Program-made: the position numbers and the translations under genes | The notes under the pieces: model-generated | What the model was told of the DNA's origin: nothing | What the model saw: only the letters and a program-made list of their open reading frames with translations | The model's database searches: none | Shown here: positions 25,834 through 35,015 of the stretch, in pieces | How the letters are laid out: the number at the start of each line of letters is the position of its first letter | Numbering within the stretch: position 1 is the stretch's first letter | Assembly (NCBI RefSeq): GCF_024347055.1 | Contig: NZ_AP024896.1 | Location: forward strand, 620,001 to 684,000 | From: Vibrio porteresiae DSM 19223 | GTDB taxonomy: Bacteria > Pseudomonadota > Gammaproteobacteria > Enterobacterales > Vibrionaceae | Length of the DNA: 64,000 bases | Direction: 5' to 3'

Positions 25834-27231
25834 ATGAATAAAGCTGTCTCGTCAGCCAAGCTGACTATGTTTGAAGTAAGCCCCAGCAAAACGCCAAGCA
25901 AAATGGGGATATTCACCATGATGGGGATCTGTATTGGTCTGGTGATTGTGCAAGGCGCCATGATTTCCGCCATTCAAGGCATTGGTCTCGGTGGTTTGGG
26001 GTTTATTGCTGCATTGATCTGCGCCTTTGTTTTGGCGCAGTTTAATGCGATGAGTTTTGCTGAACTCTCTTTGATGTTTCCTCAAGAGGGGACTTTAGCA
26101 ACCTACACCAAAAAGGCGATTGGTCATTTCCCTGCGATTGTTTCTGTGTTCGCAGGTTACGTTGTGGTGGCGGTGTTGGCTCTGCCTGTGGAAATGATTC
26201 TGGTCGATGCCATGCTGGATAAATTGATGCCTGGGGTCTTTCCCGCCAAAGTGGTGCCTTTGGTGATATTGGGTGTTCTGTGTGTGACCAATCTTATTGG
26301 CGCGAATGTGTTTGCTAAAGTGCAAAACTCATTGGCTTTTATCTTAGTCGCCGCATTGGTGTTGGTTGGCATCTGCGCTGTAACTGGGGCGAGCGAGCCT
26401 CATCCTCATCTTACCGGGGAGACGGTGACTTGGAGTTTTGATGGGATCGCCGATGGTAGCTTTATTGGTCTTATCGCGTTAGCCATGTGGTTAATGGTGG
26501 GAGTGGAATTTATCTGTCCGATGGTCAATGAAGTTAGATCCCCAATGAAGAACATTCCTCGGGCGATGCATTGGTCATTGTTGCTGATCTTTCTGATCTT
26601 TTTGGCCTTCTCTTATGGTGCGAGCCAATATCTCAACGTTCACGAACTGGTCGATGGTCCGATTCCTTATCTTGATTATGTTCATGCCGTGTTCGGTAAA
26701 GCGGGACTTGCGATAGCCACCCTGATGGGCTTAGCCGCAACGTGTAGTACGGTGAATACCATCTTAGCGTCTATTCCGAAAATGATGCATGGTATGGCAG
26801 AAGAGAAGCAGGCATTTCCGATCTTTAAAGCCGTCAACCGATTTAACGCACCTTGGGTAGGTATTGTTACCATCGCTGTATGCACTTCGATTCCGTTCCT
26901 TTTGGTGGATATGGACTCACTGATTGTCTTGGTTATCGCGGCGACAACCAGTTGGCTATTGGCTTACATCATCGCGCACATTGATGTAATGGTATTGCGC
27001 AGTCGCTTACCTGAACAACATCGCCCTTATCGCACGCCATTTTATCCGATACCACAAATCGTTGGCATTATCGCTATGGCGTATGTCGCTCTGAACAATT
27101 CGCCATCTCCTGAAATGACTCATCTGGTGTTTGCGATTACTGGCGGTATCTTAGCGTTAATTAGCGCGATCACTGTCGTGTGGGTGAAATTTTACATGAA
27201 GCGTGGGCTGTTCACGCCTGATATGGATTAA
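25834..27231 (+). CDS. APC-family amino acid permease
   Basis: A 465-residue transporter with about 12 helices. The first-helix region MGICIGLVIVQGAMISAIQG has the broken-helix Gly pattern, and the central ALAMWLMVGVEFICPMVNEV is typical of amino acid/polyamine/organocation permeases. The ATG at 25834 is chosen because AAGGA (25821-25825) is then at the right distance; that RBS covers an alternative ATG at 25825. It is co-directional with the cyclodeaminase-like gene 166 bp upstream. A terminator follows at 27274. Confidence 0.88.
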   Translation: MNKAVSSAKLTMFEVSPSKTPSKMGIFTMMGICIGLVIVQGAMISAIQGIGLGGLGFIAALICAFVLAQFNAMSFAELSLMFPQEGTLATYTKKAIGHFPAIVSVFAGYVVVAVLALPVEMILVDAMLDKLMPGVFPAKVVPLVILGVLCVTNLIGANVFAKVQNSLAFILVAALVLVGICAVTGASEPHPHLTGETVTWSFDGIADGSFIGLIALAMWLMVGVEFICPMVNEVRSPMKNIPRAMHWSLLLIFLIFLAFSYGASQYLNVHELVDGPIPYLDYVHAVFGKAGLAIATLMGLAATCSTVNTILASIPKMMHGMAEEKQAFPIFKAVNRFNAPWVGIVTIAVCTSIPFLLVDMDSLIVLVIAATTSWLLAYIIAHIDVMVLRSRLPEQHRPYRTPFYPIPQIVGIIAMAYVALNNSPSPEMTHLVFAITGGILALISAITVVWVKFYMKRGLFTPDMD

Positions 27232-27273
27232 GTGCTGTTGTGACGAAGCATTGATAGACAACAAGCAATGGAT

Positions 27274-27300
27274 AACAAGCCCGCTTCATGCGGGTTTGTT
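27274..27300 (+). terminator. Probable terminator of the permease gene
   Basis: AACAAGCCCGC and GCGGGTTTGTT form a stem (one mismatch) with a 5-nt loop, ending in a short T-rich stretch, 43 bp after the stop. Confidence 0.65.
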
Positions 27301-27388
27301 GTCTAAAGCGAAGATGAGTTTGGCTTGCGATTGCTGTTATACAAGGTGTCAGGTAACATAAAGATCCTCACACCTAGCAGGTAAGCAG

Positions 27389-27991
27389 ATGAATAAACGG
27401 ATATTTATACTCAGGCACGGGCAAACGGTATTTAACTCACAGCGAAAACTGCAAGGCCATTGCGATTCGCCATTAACACCCCATGGCATTACTCAAGTTG
27501 AAGACGTTAGCGCTACCCTAAAAACGTATCTTTCCCCAGATCAATTCTATGTTTATGCCAGTCCACTCGGACGAACCATTCAAACCGCGCAAATCGTTTG
27601 TGATGCATTAGAAATTCCCTATTCAGCCATTATCAAAGAACCGCGAATCAAAGAGTATTTCTTGGGGGATTGGGAACAGCAATCCATTCACAGCTTAACT
27701 GAGCGTTATCCTGAATTCTTACAACAACGTGATTGGTTGGTAAAAACGCCCAACGGTGAAACCTTAGCGGATGTTCAGCAGCGCCTGACCTCTTGGCTCA
27801 ATGAGTTACCGGCCGATAAAGATATTGTGGTGGTGAGTCATGGTTTAACCGGATTAACGCTGCGTGCGATGCTGGCCAATTTAAGTTATGACGAGATGTG
27901 GCGCCAAGAGATACCGCAAGATGCTTTCTTTATGGTGCAAAACGGCGCGCTCACTCGAGTTGATTGCTTTAGCGATGATGTGATCAATTAA
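27389..27991 (+). CDS. Histidine phosphatase family protein
   Basis: A 200-residue enzyme of the phosphoglycerate-mutase-like branch. The phospho-His motif FILRHGQTVFNSQRKLQG lies at residues 6-23 (His10), with the second Arg in ASPLGRTIQTAQIV, the Glu in IKEYFLGDWEQQ, and the second catalytic His in VVSHGLTGLTLRAM. It may be a broad phosphatase like PhoE/GpmB. No operon partner is evident. RBS AGCAGGT lies before the ATG. Confidence 0.9.
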   Translation: MNKRIFILRHGQTVFNSQRKLQGHCDSPLTPHGITQVEDVSATLKTYLSPDQFYVYASPLGRTIQTAQIVCDALEIPYSAIIKEPRIKEYFLGDWEQQSIHSLTERYPEFLQQRDWLVKTPNGETLADVQQRLTSWLNELPADKDIVVVSHGLTGLTLRAMLANLSYDEMWRQEIPQDAFFMVQNGALTRVDCFSDDVIN

Positions 27992-28163
27992 GTTCACCCT
28001 TCACGATGATGTTCAATGAATACAAAATTGAAAAGTGCAAAGGGATCATCAGCAAAACCAAACAGGCAGGATGAAATCGCTGCGAAAACTCAGGTGGGCA
28101 CAGTTGGCATGTCTACCTAAGCGTGTTGATGCTGGGGTATGGATTACATAGAAAGGAGAAGCT

Positions 28164-28703
28164 ATGGCGACAGTTATTTCAGTCAGTAAAAGTGATGAAC
28201 ATACTTTTTCAAAGCAGGTACTGCACAGTATTACTCTGATTGCTGGCGATGGGGTGGAGGGCGATGCCCATTGTGGGAAAACAGTTCAGCATCGTTCCCG
28301 AGTTAAGGCTGATCCAACCCAACCCAATTTGCGTCAAGTTCACCTCATTCATAGTGAATTGTTTGAGGAGTTAAAAGAGCAAGGGTTTGATGTGGCAGCA
28401 GCTGATCTTGGTGAAAACATCACAACGCGCGGGATTGATCTGCTTTCACTTCCCAAAGGAACCCAATTGGTGTTTCCTAGTCAAGCAGTGGTCACGATAA
28501 CAGGGCTGCGTAATCCCTGCCCACAAATTGAGGCATTCCAAACAGGCTTGCTGCGCGCGGTGTTAGGGCGAGATAGCGATGGAGAGATTGTACGTAAAGC
28601 GGGCGTAATGGGGATAGTGACCCAAGGCGGTAAGATAAATCAAGGTGATGTGATTGAGATTATCTACCCTCATAAGCCTCACGAAAAGCTGGAAAGGGTC
28701 TGA
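28164..28703 (+). CDS. MOSC domain protein
   Basis: A 179-residue single-domain MOSC protein. Markers: GDGVEGDAHCGKTVQHRSR near the N-terminus, the ADLGENITTRGIDL motif, and the conserved Cys in ITGLRNPCPQIEAFQ. MOSC domains bind molybdenum cofactor or carry sulfur; stand-alone members (YiiM-like) reduce N-hydroxylated compounds. RBS GAAAGGAG is strong. The GNAT gene follows within 60 bp. No link to the moe genes 26 kb away can be shown. Confidence 0.88.
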   Translation: MATVISVSKSDEHTFSKQVLHSITLIAGDGVEGDAHCGKTVQHRSRVKADPTQPNLRQVHLIHSELFEELKEQGFDVAAADLGENITTRGIDLLSLPKGTQLVFPSQAVVTITGLRNPCPQIEAFQTGLLRAVLGRDSDGEIVRKAGVMGIVTQGGKINQGDVIEIIYPHKPHEKLERV

Positions 28704-28760
28704 TACATTTTGCCTATTTTCCGCTTAGTCTGGTGTTATGGCTTGGAGTGCCACTGTTGT

Positions 28761-29210
28761 ATGGATGATAATGTGAAGATTGAACGAATAACGGAGCTCC
28801 CGGATTCACTAATGACATTAGTGGTTGAAAGTGAGCAGCAAGGTTATCGCTTTTTAAGACGCTTAGTGAATCACTTCCAAAACGGAGAAAATCGCTTTTG
28901 TTGTGCGGGGGAGGCGCTGTTTGCCACCACATATCAAGGAGCGTTGGTCGGTATTGGTGGTGTTAACATTCAACCTGATAGCAAAGGCATGGTGGGAAGA
29001 GTTCGTCATCTGTATGTTGCCAATCGCTATCGTCATCTTGGTATTGGCGGCCAAATGATGGCCGAGATCGAGCAGCACAGTCAGCATCACTTTGCAAAGC
29101 TAGTGCTCTTTACTGATACATCCAGCGCAGAAAAATTCTATTTATCATTAGGATATGAGCATGTTAGCCTACCTAAAATCAGCCATCAAAAGTGGCTAAT
29201 CCCTAATTAA
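28761..29210 (+). CDS. GNAT-family acetyltransferase
   Basis: A 149-residue protein with the acetyl-CoA binding motif A: RVRHLYVANRYRHLGIGGQM (V..RG-like Q/R-x-x-G-x-G/A). The C-terminal region is LVLFTDTSSAEKFYLSLGYE. Substrate is unknown. An upstream TTG would extend it by 17 residues, but the added part is unconserved in look and Cys-rich, so the ATG at 28761 is used. It lies between the MOSC and PhzF genes. Confidence 0.8.
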   Translation: MDDNVKIERITELPDSLMTLVVESEQQGYRFLRRLVNHFQNGENRFCCAGEALFATTYQGALVGIGGVNIQPDSKGMVGRVRHLYVANRYRHLGIGGQMMAEIEQHSQHHFAKLVLFTDTSSAEKFYLSLGYEHVSLPKISHQKWLIPN

Positions 29211-29237
29211 GTGCTGCGTGGCATGGAGAATTTATCG

Positions 29238-30035
29238 ATGGAAATGGACATTTATTATGTGGATGCGTTCACTGACCAACAGTTTAAGGGCAACTCTGCC
29301 GCCGTCGTGCCCGTGAGTGATTGGCCGGCGGTGGAATTAATGCAAAACATTGCCATTGAAAACAACCTTTCCGAAACCGCATTTATCAAACCGTTAGAAG
29401 ATAACCGCTATGCAATTCGATGGTTTTCTCCCATCACTGAGATTGATTTCTGTGGCCATGCCACGCTCGCATCCTCCTATGTGTTATTTCATCATCTAGG
29501 GGTGACAGAGACTATCGAGTTTGTGACCAGCAAAGTCGGAACTTTGGTGGTGCGTTTGAATGTCGCTCAGCAAATAGAGATGAGCTTTCCCGTACAAAAT
29601 CCAGAACCGGTGGCAGATGTACCGCAAGCATTATTTGACGGGCTATCTTGTCGACCGATCAGTGTGTTGAAAAATCGTCAAGCCTATGTCGTGGTATTAG
29701 CAAACGAGCGAGACGTTCGCGAGGTTCAATACGATTCCGCGCTGCTAAAAACGTTAGCACCGTATGATGTGGTGGTGACGGCGGCGGGCGATGATTATGA
29801 TTTTGTATCGCGCTACTTTTGGCCTGCCAACGGGGGCGATGAAGACCCGGTAACCGGCTCTATTCATGCGGGACTCACGACTTATTGGGCAAAGCAATTG
29901 AATAAGAGCGTATTTCGAGCGTATCAAGCATCGCGTCGCGGTGGCGTACTCCATTGCAAGTTATGTGACGACCGCGTAGTGGTATCTGGAAATGGGGTGT
30001 TGTATATGAAAGGGAGACTCTTTGTTGCTGGATAA
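29238..30035 (+). CDS. PhzF-family isomerase
   Basis: A 265-residue member of the PhzF/diaminopimelate-epimerase fold. Near the start is YYVDAFTDQQFKGNSAAVVP; the conserved active-site Glu lies in NNLSETAFI, the cofactor-free catalytic region in WFSPITEIDFCGHATLASSY, and GDEDPVTGSIHAGLTTYW closes the second half. Most members are uncharacterised. The ATG at 29238 follows GGAGA at a good distance; an upstream GTG at 29211 directly abuts the GNAT stop. Confidence 0.88.
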   Translation: MEMDIYYVDAFTDQQFKGNSAAVVPVSDWPAVELMQNIAIENNLSETAFIKPLEDNRYAIRWFSPITEIDFCGHATLASSYVLFHHLGVTETIEFVTSKVGTLVVRLNVAQQIEMSFPVQNPEPVADVPQALFDGLSCRPISVLKNRQAYVVVLANERDVREVQYDSALLKTLAPYDVVVTAAGDDYDFVSRYFWPANGGDEDPVTGSIHAGLTTYWAKQLNKSVFRAYQASRRGGVLHCKLCDDRVVVSGNGVLYMKGRLFVAG

Positions 30036-30285
30036 GGGGAGCCATCTTTTCAACTTTTCTAGGTAAAAATAACGAATAAATGGACTTAAGTTAGGCCGTT
30101 TTTTGGATAATTATATCAATGGATGATGAATCATTGAGTGTCATTTTTCTAATGAAATCATGCAGTAGTTCATTTATTATAAAACGGTATGACGTTTTGA
30201 AAGCAAGGATGCATAGGTCTCATGGCTGAGCTGAAAATGTGTCTGAATTGGAACGTGTTAGCTTTTTTTATTGAGACATTATTCT

Positions 30286-33258
30286 ATGCACCTAGCGCAG
30301 CAATGGACTTTAGAGACAAGGCGTTTTTCTTGTCATGACTTCTTTAGATTTTCCATCGTTTTTCGCTCCTTTTTATTCTGTTTATTGCCATTGTTTTCGA
30401 CCTTGGTTTCGGCGCATACAGCTAAACGGCTCAGTGATTATTACACCTCCGTTTGGACCACCAGCAATGGGCTACCGCACAATAGTATTAACGATATCGC
30501 CCAAACTACCGACGGGTATATGTGGTTTGCTACATGGGAAGGGGTAGTTCGTTTTAACGGTAAAGATTTTGATCTGTTTAATCGCTCACCCAAAACACAT
30601 ATGGCAGATTCAGCAAGTCGCTCTCTATTTGCTAGCAATAATAATCGCTTATGGGTAGGTGGAGCGCGAGGCAGTGTGGCTGAGCGTTTAGGGTTTGAAT
30701 GGATTGGGCAACCCTCTAGTGCAAGCTTAGTGACGGGGATGTTGGTGGATAGGCACCATAGCCTTTGGCTTAGCATCATTGGTAAAGGGGTTTATGTTCG
30801 CCACTTTATCGCGCATGGACAATATCAACCGGAACAGATGGTGATTGAAGACACCAATGCCTACGGTATTGTCGAGGCGGATAACGGCGATATTTACAGT
30901 GCTACTGATGCGGGCGTTTATCTCTATCGCGATGGAAAGGTTGGATTACTGCCTAACCAACCGTTTAAACACGCGAACAGTGTTTCCAGTAAAAATAACC
31001 AACTGTTTGTTGCCAGTGATAATGGTGCTTGGATTTGGAATGGTGTTCATTGGATAAACATTGATCCTCAACTCGCGCAGTATGATTTAACTTTGGTAAA
31101 ACAAGACAACGATGGTGCGTTTTGGATTGGTACCGTCAATCATGGCCTATTGCGTAAGCAAGTAGGGCGTTCATTAGAATCTTTCCCTGCTTCCAGTTTT
31201 TTATCTCACCACCGCATTCTTTCGTGGTTTCAAGACCAGGACGATAATATTTGGGTTGGAACGGCTAATGGTTTAGCCAATATTCGCCATGCACCCTTTA
31301 TCAATATCGATAGCTCAAATGGTCTAATTGGGAATTATCTGCGAACTGCATTGGCCTTAGATGATCACCAGTTACTTGTCGGCTCGGCAACAGGGTTAAG
31401 TCTGGTAAGTAGAGGTAAAGCGAGTGATGCCGTTAAACCAAGTTTCCAAGATAAATTGTCCGTACTAGCATTAGCCAAAGATAACCAGGGTGGTGTCTGG
31501 GTGGGCACCCATGCTCACGGTGTGATGCACTGGAAAGATAACCAGCTCAGCCCGTATATGAGCTTAGCTCAAGGGCTCCCTTCAGAAGAAGTTCGATCGA
31601 TATTGCCTGATTCACTGGGCAATTTATGGATTGGAACCATGCGTGGTTTGGCTAAACGCAGCCCCGATGGCACAGTGACTATTTACACCAAAGCGCAGGG
31701 GTTACCGGGCAATTTCATTATGGCATTGGCCGAAGATGAAACCGGCAAAATTTGGGTCGGTACCGGTGTGGGTGGGGCATATATCGATAAAGGTGTCGTT
31801 CATTCACTGGATTTAACACCGTTAGATGAAGCCCAATATGTATTTGATTTTTATGTTGAACATGGTTTTGTGTGGATGGCAACGGATCGCGGCATTATTC
31901 GTTATCGTCAACAAGACGGCACGCTTGCCAATATTGGCCGTGCTAATGGTTTACCGATTGATAAGTTTTTCCAGTTTAAAAGACAAGGCGATAAAGTTTG
32001 GCTAACCAGCAATATGGGCGTGTGGCTACTAAGTTATCAACAAGTGGTTGCGATTGCAGATGGCAAAGCAAAGCACCTTGATTATCAACATTTTGATGTC
32101 ACTGACGGTATGGGCAGCACTCAAGCCAACGGGGGATCAAATCCTGCTTCAGCAGTGAGCGGGGAGGGTTTTTATGTTGCGACAGCCAATGGGCTCAGTT
32201 TTATTTCTCTGCATGCTCTAGAACAATCGATGTCGGTTAAAACCTTGCCTGTCGTGATTGAAAATGTGGCAGCCGATGGGCAGATTTTTAACCCTGATGT
32301 GCAACATACCATCGCGGCTGGCACCAACAGGATGAGTTTTTCCTACATTGGTTTATCGTTTGTGAGCGCCAGCTCCCTTGAATATCAAACCAAACTGGTC
32401 GGTTTTGAAAAGCAGTGGACACATCGTGGCCGTGATACCTATACCGAATACACCAATTTGCCGCCGGGGCATTATGAGTTTATGGTGCGCGCTCGCTATC
32501 CTTATCAAGAGTGGAATAACGAAACAGCCGTTTACGCTTTCGATATTGAGCCGCTTCTTTGGCAGCGTACCAGTGTGAAAATTGGCTTGGGTCTGCTACT
32601 CATCCTTGCTGTTTATAGCCTGATGCGTTGGCGTGTGAATCAGCTAAAACGCAGCGAAGAGAACCTCATCCATTTGGTTGAAGAAAAAACAGCGGAATTG
32701 CGTGAGCAAGCGGAACGGTTTAAAAAGCTATCTAACGAGGATGCCTTAACCGGACTTTATAACCGCCGCGCCTTTAACATCCAGATTGAAAAACGCTTTA
32801 AGCATGCCAAAAGTGTCCATCAATCCATTTTCCTTGCCATCATTGATATCGACCATTTTAAAGCAATTAACGATACCTATAACCATTTGCGTGGTGACCA
32901 AGTGTTAGCGCGGGTGGCAAGTTTATTATCTGAATACGCACAATCACCTGAGTTGGTCGCTCGCTGGGGCGGCGAAGAGTTTACCGTCTTATTTAAAGGA
33001 AATGAGCAAGAAGCAGCCGTGTTTTTCGAACAGCTTCGCGGTAAAGTCGCCAGAGCAGATTTTTCTGATGTCTGCGTTGGCTTAGGCGTCACGGTCAGTA
33101 TTGGGGTTGCTAGTAGTGATGATGTAAACCACTATTCTTCGCTGGTCATTTTGGCCGATGAGGCGTTACTAAAAGCCAAATGTGATAGACGTAATCAAGT
33201 GATATTTCATCAGACACACCTCCAAGCGGTGGTGTCTGAAGGAGAGACAGTAGGCTAA
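30286..33258 (+). CDS. Diguanylate cyclase with periplasmic two-component-type propeller sensor
   Basis: A 990-residue protein. A signal anchor (about residues 18-40) is followed by many Reg_prop beta-propeller units (SINDIAQTTDGYMWFATWEG; NIWVGTANGL; NLWIGTMRGL; KIWVGTGVGG), a Y_Y_Y domain (about 650-760), a TM helix (VKIGLGLLLILAVYSLMRW), a short coiled coil and a GGDEF domain. The active-site loop is ARWGGEEFTVLF, so c-di-GMP synthesis is expected. The RxxD inhibitory site is absent: the corresponding residues read QSPE. There is no kinase, so the sensor drives the cyclase directly. The start is uncertain (TTG at 30271 also possible). A hairpin AGGCTAACC/GGTTAGCCT spans the stop (33252-33272). 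Confidence 0.92.
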   Translation: MHLAQQWTLETRRFSCHDFFRFSIVFRSFLFCLLPLFSTLVSAHTAKRLSDYYTSVWTTSNGLPHNSINDIAQTTDGYMWFATWEGVVRFNGKDFDLFNRSPKTHMADSASRSLFASNNNRLWVGGARGSVAERLGFEWIGQPSSASLVTGMLVDRHHSLWLSIIGKGVYVRHFIAHGQYQPEQMVIEDTNAYGIVEADNGDIYSATDAGVYLYRDGKVGLLPNQPFKHANSVSSKNNQLFVASDNGAWIWNGVHWINIDPQLAQYDLTLVKQDNDGAFWIGTVNHGLLRKQVGRSLESFPASSFLSHHRILSWFQDQDDNIWVGTANGLANIRHAPFINIDSSNGLIGNYLRTALALDDHQLLVGSATGLSLVSRGKASDAVKPSFQDKLSVLALAKDNQGGVWVGTHAHGVMHWKDNQLSPYMSLAQGLPSEEVRSILPDSLGNLWIGTMRGLAKRSPDGTVTIYTKAQGLPGNFIMALAEDETGKIWVGTGVGGAYIDKGVVHSLDLTPLDEAQYVFDFYVEHGFVWMATDRGIIRYRQQDGTLANIGRANGLPIDKFFQFKRQGDKVWLTSNMGVWLLSYQQVVAIADGKAKHLDYQHFDVTDGMGSTQANGGSNPASAVSGEGFYVATANGLSFISLHALEQSMSVKTLPVVIENVAADGQIFNPDVQHTIAAGTNRMSFSYIGLSFVSASSLEYQTKLVGFEKQWTHRGRDTYTEYTNLPPGHYEFMVRARYPYQEWNNETAVYAFDIEPLLWQRTSVKIGLGLLLILAVYSLMRWRVNQLKRSEENLIHLVEEKTAELREQAERFKKLSNEDALTGLYNRRAFNIQIEKRFKHAKSVHQSIFLAIIDIDHFKAINDTYNHLRGDQVLARVASLLSEYAQSPELVARWGGEEFTVLFKGNEQEAAVFFEQLRGKVARADFSDVCVGLGVTVSIGVASSDDVNHYSSLVILADEALLKAKCDRRNQVIFHQTHLQAVVSEGETVG

Positions 33259-33280
33259 CCCGCGGTTAGCCTCGCCTCTC

Positions 33281-33415
33281 TTATTGCGTTTTAGACTCGT
33301 TTCCCTTATCACTCTGCTCTGACTGACGTGCTTGGGTGATTTTTTGAAATCCCCAGCCAAGCCCGACCAATACTGTGCCAAGTAACAGGTAGGAGATGGC
33401 TCGAAATAACGGAGA
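33281..33415 (-). CDS. Possible small membrane protein without a standard start codon
   Basis: Directly after the stop of the dehydrogenase gene the same frame reads on for 44 codons: ...LFRAISYLLLGTVLVGLGWG then FQKITQARQSEQSDKGNESK and a stop at 33281. It looks like a real one-helix protein with a charged tail, but no ATG, GTG or TTG is available before the helix core. It could start at ATC or CTG, be read by stop-codon read-through, or be a decayed gene. Confidence 0.3.
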   Translation of the reverse strand, partial: SPLFRAISYLLLGTVLVGLGWGFQKITQARQSEQSDKGNESKTQ

Positions 33416-34528
33416 TTATAGCCGTTGTTGACCAATTTTATCGGCCGCCAAAATAGCTTCAATAAACCGCTCTTTACTTGGGGTGCCAGGGCAAGACTGC
33501 CATTCAATTACTGACGCGGCTTTGTCTGCAACGATAGGTAGGTCGGCTGCGGTCATGCCGATTTCTGCCATGGTGATCGGTAATCCTAGCGCTTTATTGA
33601 AAGCGAGGATGCGATCAAATTCTGCGTCATTATTGTCGTATTTGAGTAGGCAAAGCACACCAAAGGCAACGATCTCACCGTGTAAATGGGATTCACACGC
33701 TGGGAGTAATGAGCTTCCGTAGTAAACGCAGTGCGCCAGTGAACTGTTGTAGTAATACTGATCTTTGGGCGCAATATCTTCGCTGATGTGAACTGCACAG
33801 TTAGAGACGATGCCCGTTAGCATCACTATGGTTAAGACCACTTCTTCAAGCTCGGCAGACACTCGGTTGTGTCGGCAATCTTCCAGTGCTTTTTGTCCGT
33901 GTTTGAGTAGCGGGTCGGTACAGGTTTTGGCAATGCCCAAACCCAGCGCTGGTAGGTGAGTTAGGGTTTTGTCACGACAGCAATATTCCACTTCGTACTC
34001 TTTACTGAGTGCATCGCCAATCCCCGCCCAGAACATGGCTTCGGGAGATTCTGCAATGACTTGCGTGTTGATAAAGGTATGGACTGGTGGGTGACTTTGG
34101 TAGAAGTATTCTGCAAACGAACCATCTTGGTGGTACATCACGCTAAGTGACGTGCATGCTGCGCAGTTAGAAGCCAAGGTTGGGAAGGTGAAGACCGGTT
34201 TACCGGTTAATGCACCTAATGTTTTGACAGTGTCACAAGCGCGACCGCCACCGACCGCAAACAGCATTTGTGCTTCTTGAACCTTAGGGTGGTCTTGTAG
34301 CTGGTGGACGCTCTCCATGGTGGCATCGCCGCCGTACCAGAGAAAATCAAGTAACACGGTGTCTGAGTTTTCAATGGCATTAAGTAGTGCTGGTTTGGCT
34401 TTCTCCATGGCCGTTTTGCCGCCGATCACCACGGCTTTGTGGCCGTAAGGGGCTGTCATGGCGCTGACTTTTTGATAGGCATCTTCACCGACGGTGTAAT
34501 TAGGCAGATAGATGGTTTGATTTGACAT
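33416..34528 (-). CDS. Iron-containing alcohol dehydrogenase family protein, HcxA/YbdH-like
   Basis: A 370-residue metal-dependent dehydrogenase of the glycerol-dehydrogenase branch. NAD-binding GGG motif LFAVGGGRACDTVKTLGAL; FPTLASNCAACTSLSVMYH and WAGIGDALSKEYEVEY carry the metal Asp; the later ligand region is ESHLHGEIVAFG. The run AxxCAAxTxLSVxY resembles E. coli YbdH (hydroxycarboxylate dehydrogenase A) more than GldA. The ATG at 34528 with AAAAGGATC is chosen; an upstream extension to 34642 is rich in charged residues and unlike the family. Confidence 0.82.
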   Translation of the reverse strand: MSNQTIYLPNYTVGEDAYQKVSAMTAPYGHKAVVIGGKTAMEKAKPALLNAIENSDTVLLDFLWYGGDATMESVHQLQDHPKVQEAQMLFAVGGGRACDTVKTLGALTGKPVFTFPTLASNCAACTSLSVMYHQDGSFAEYFYQSHPPVHTFINTQVIAESPEAMFWAGIGDALSKEYEVEYCCRDKTLTHLPALGLGIAKTCTDPLLKHGQKALEDCRHNRVSAELEEVVLTIVMLTGIVSNCAVHISEDIAPKDQYYYNSSLAHCVYYGSSLLPACESHLHGEIVAFGVLCLLKYDNNDAEFDRILAFNKALGLPITMAEIGMTAADLPIVADKAASVIEWQSCPGTPSKERFIEAILAADKIGQQRL

Positions 34529-35003
34529 GAAATGATCCTTTTCCCGTTCTTTTCTTCTAATTTCTTCACTACGTTCCTTTTTCACAAACGGCGTGCAGCT
34601 CTTCATGAGCGATGAAAGTAGCGGAGTGTCCCTGTTTGTCATTTTGCATTGTGGGCTGCTTTGACACTACCTTGTTCTTATGCAAATGAAAAGAGTGACA
34701 GAGTTAAATATCGCTTTAACTATATGATTATTATTGCTATTGTGTTTAATGTCGTTTAGATGGTTAGCTAAGTAAAACGGGGAATTAGTAGCGAGAAAAT
34801 CTGAGAAATGAGCAAATACCGTTTAAATACGCATAAAGTTTAATATTCAGAAAAGATTGTCATTTTTGTCATGTGAACAGAAAAGAGGGGGGAAACTATC
34901 ACACCTCCCTCATCTGAAATATCGTTTGTTTGGCTTGGGAAACTTTCCAGCTTTCGTTAACAGACTGCTTCAGTTACCAGCCTGCTTTAGTTACCATCCT
35001 GCT
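34529..35003. other. Intergenic region with a 17-bp tandem repeat
   Basis: No gene is supported in this 475-bp stretch. It should hold the promoter of the dehydrogenase (minus strand). Its right end contains three tandem copies of a 17-bp unit, CTGCTTTAGTTACCATC (34965-34981, 34982-34998, 34999-35015), the last running into the stop codon of the next gene. Confidence 0.6.
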
Positions 35004-35015
35004 TTAGTTACGATC
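34965..35015. repeat. 17-bp tandem repeat, three copies, at a gene's 3' end
   Basis: Units CTGCTTCAGTTACCAGC, CTGCTTTAGTTACCATC and CTGCTTTAGTTACGATC follow without spacing. On the minus strand each unit carries GTAACT(A/G)A, and the first unit reached contains the real stop TAA (35004-35006). Slippage here would alter only sequence after the stop. Confidence 0.8.

Noticed and set aside
33169..33507. 112-codon minus-strand frame over the end of the cyclase gene
   Set aside because: It overlaps both the cyclase and the dehydrogenase ends in other frames and has no domain features.
34965..35015. Possible CRISPR array
   Set aside because: Units are 17 bp and directly adjacent, with no spacers; a plain tandem duplication.
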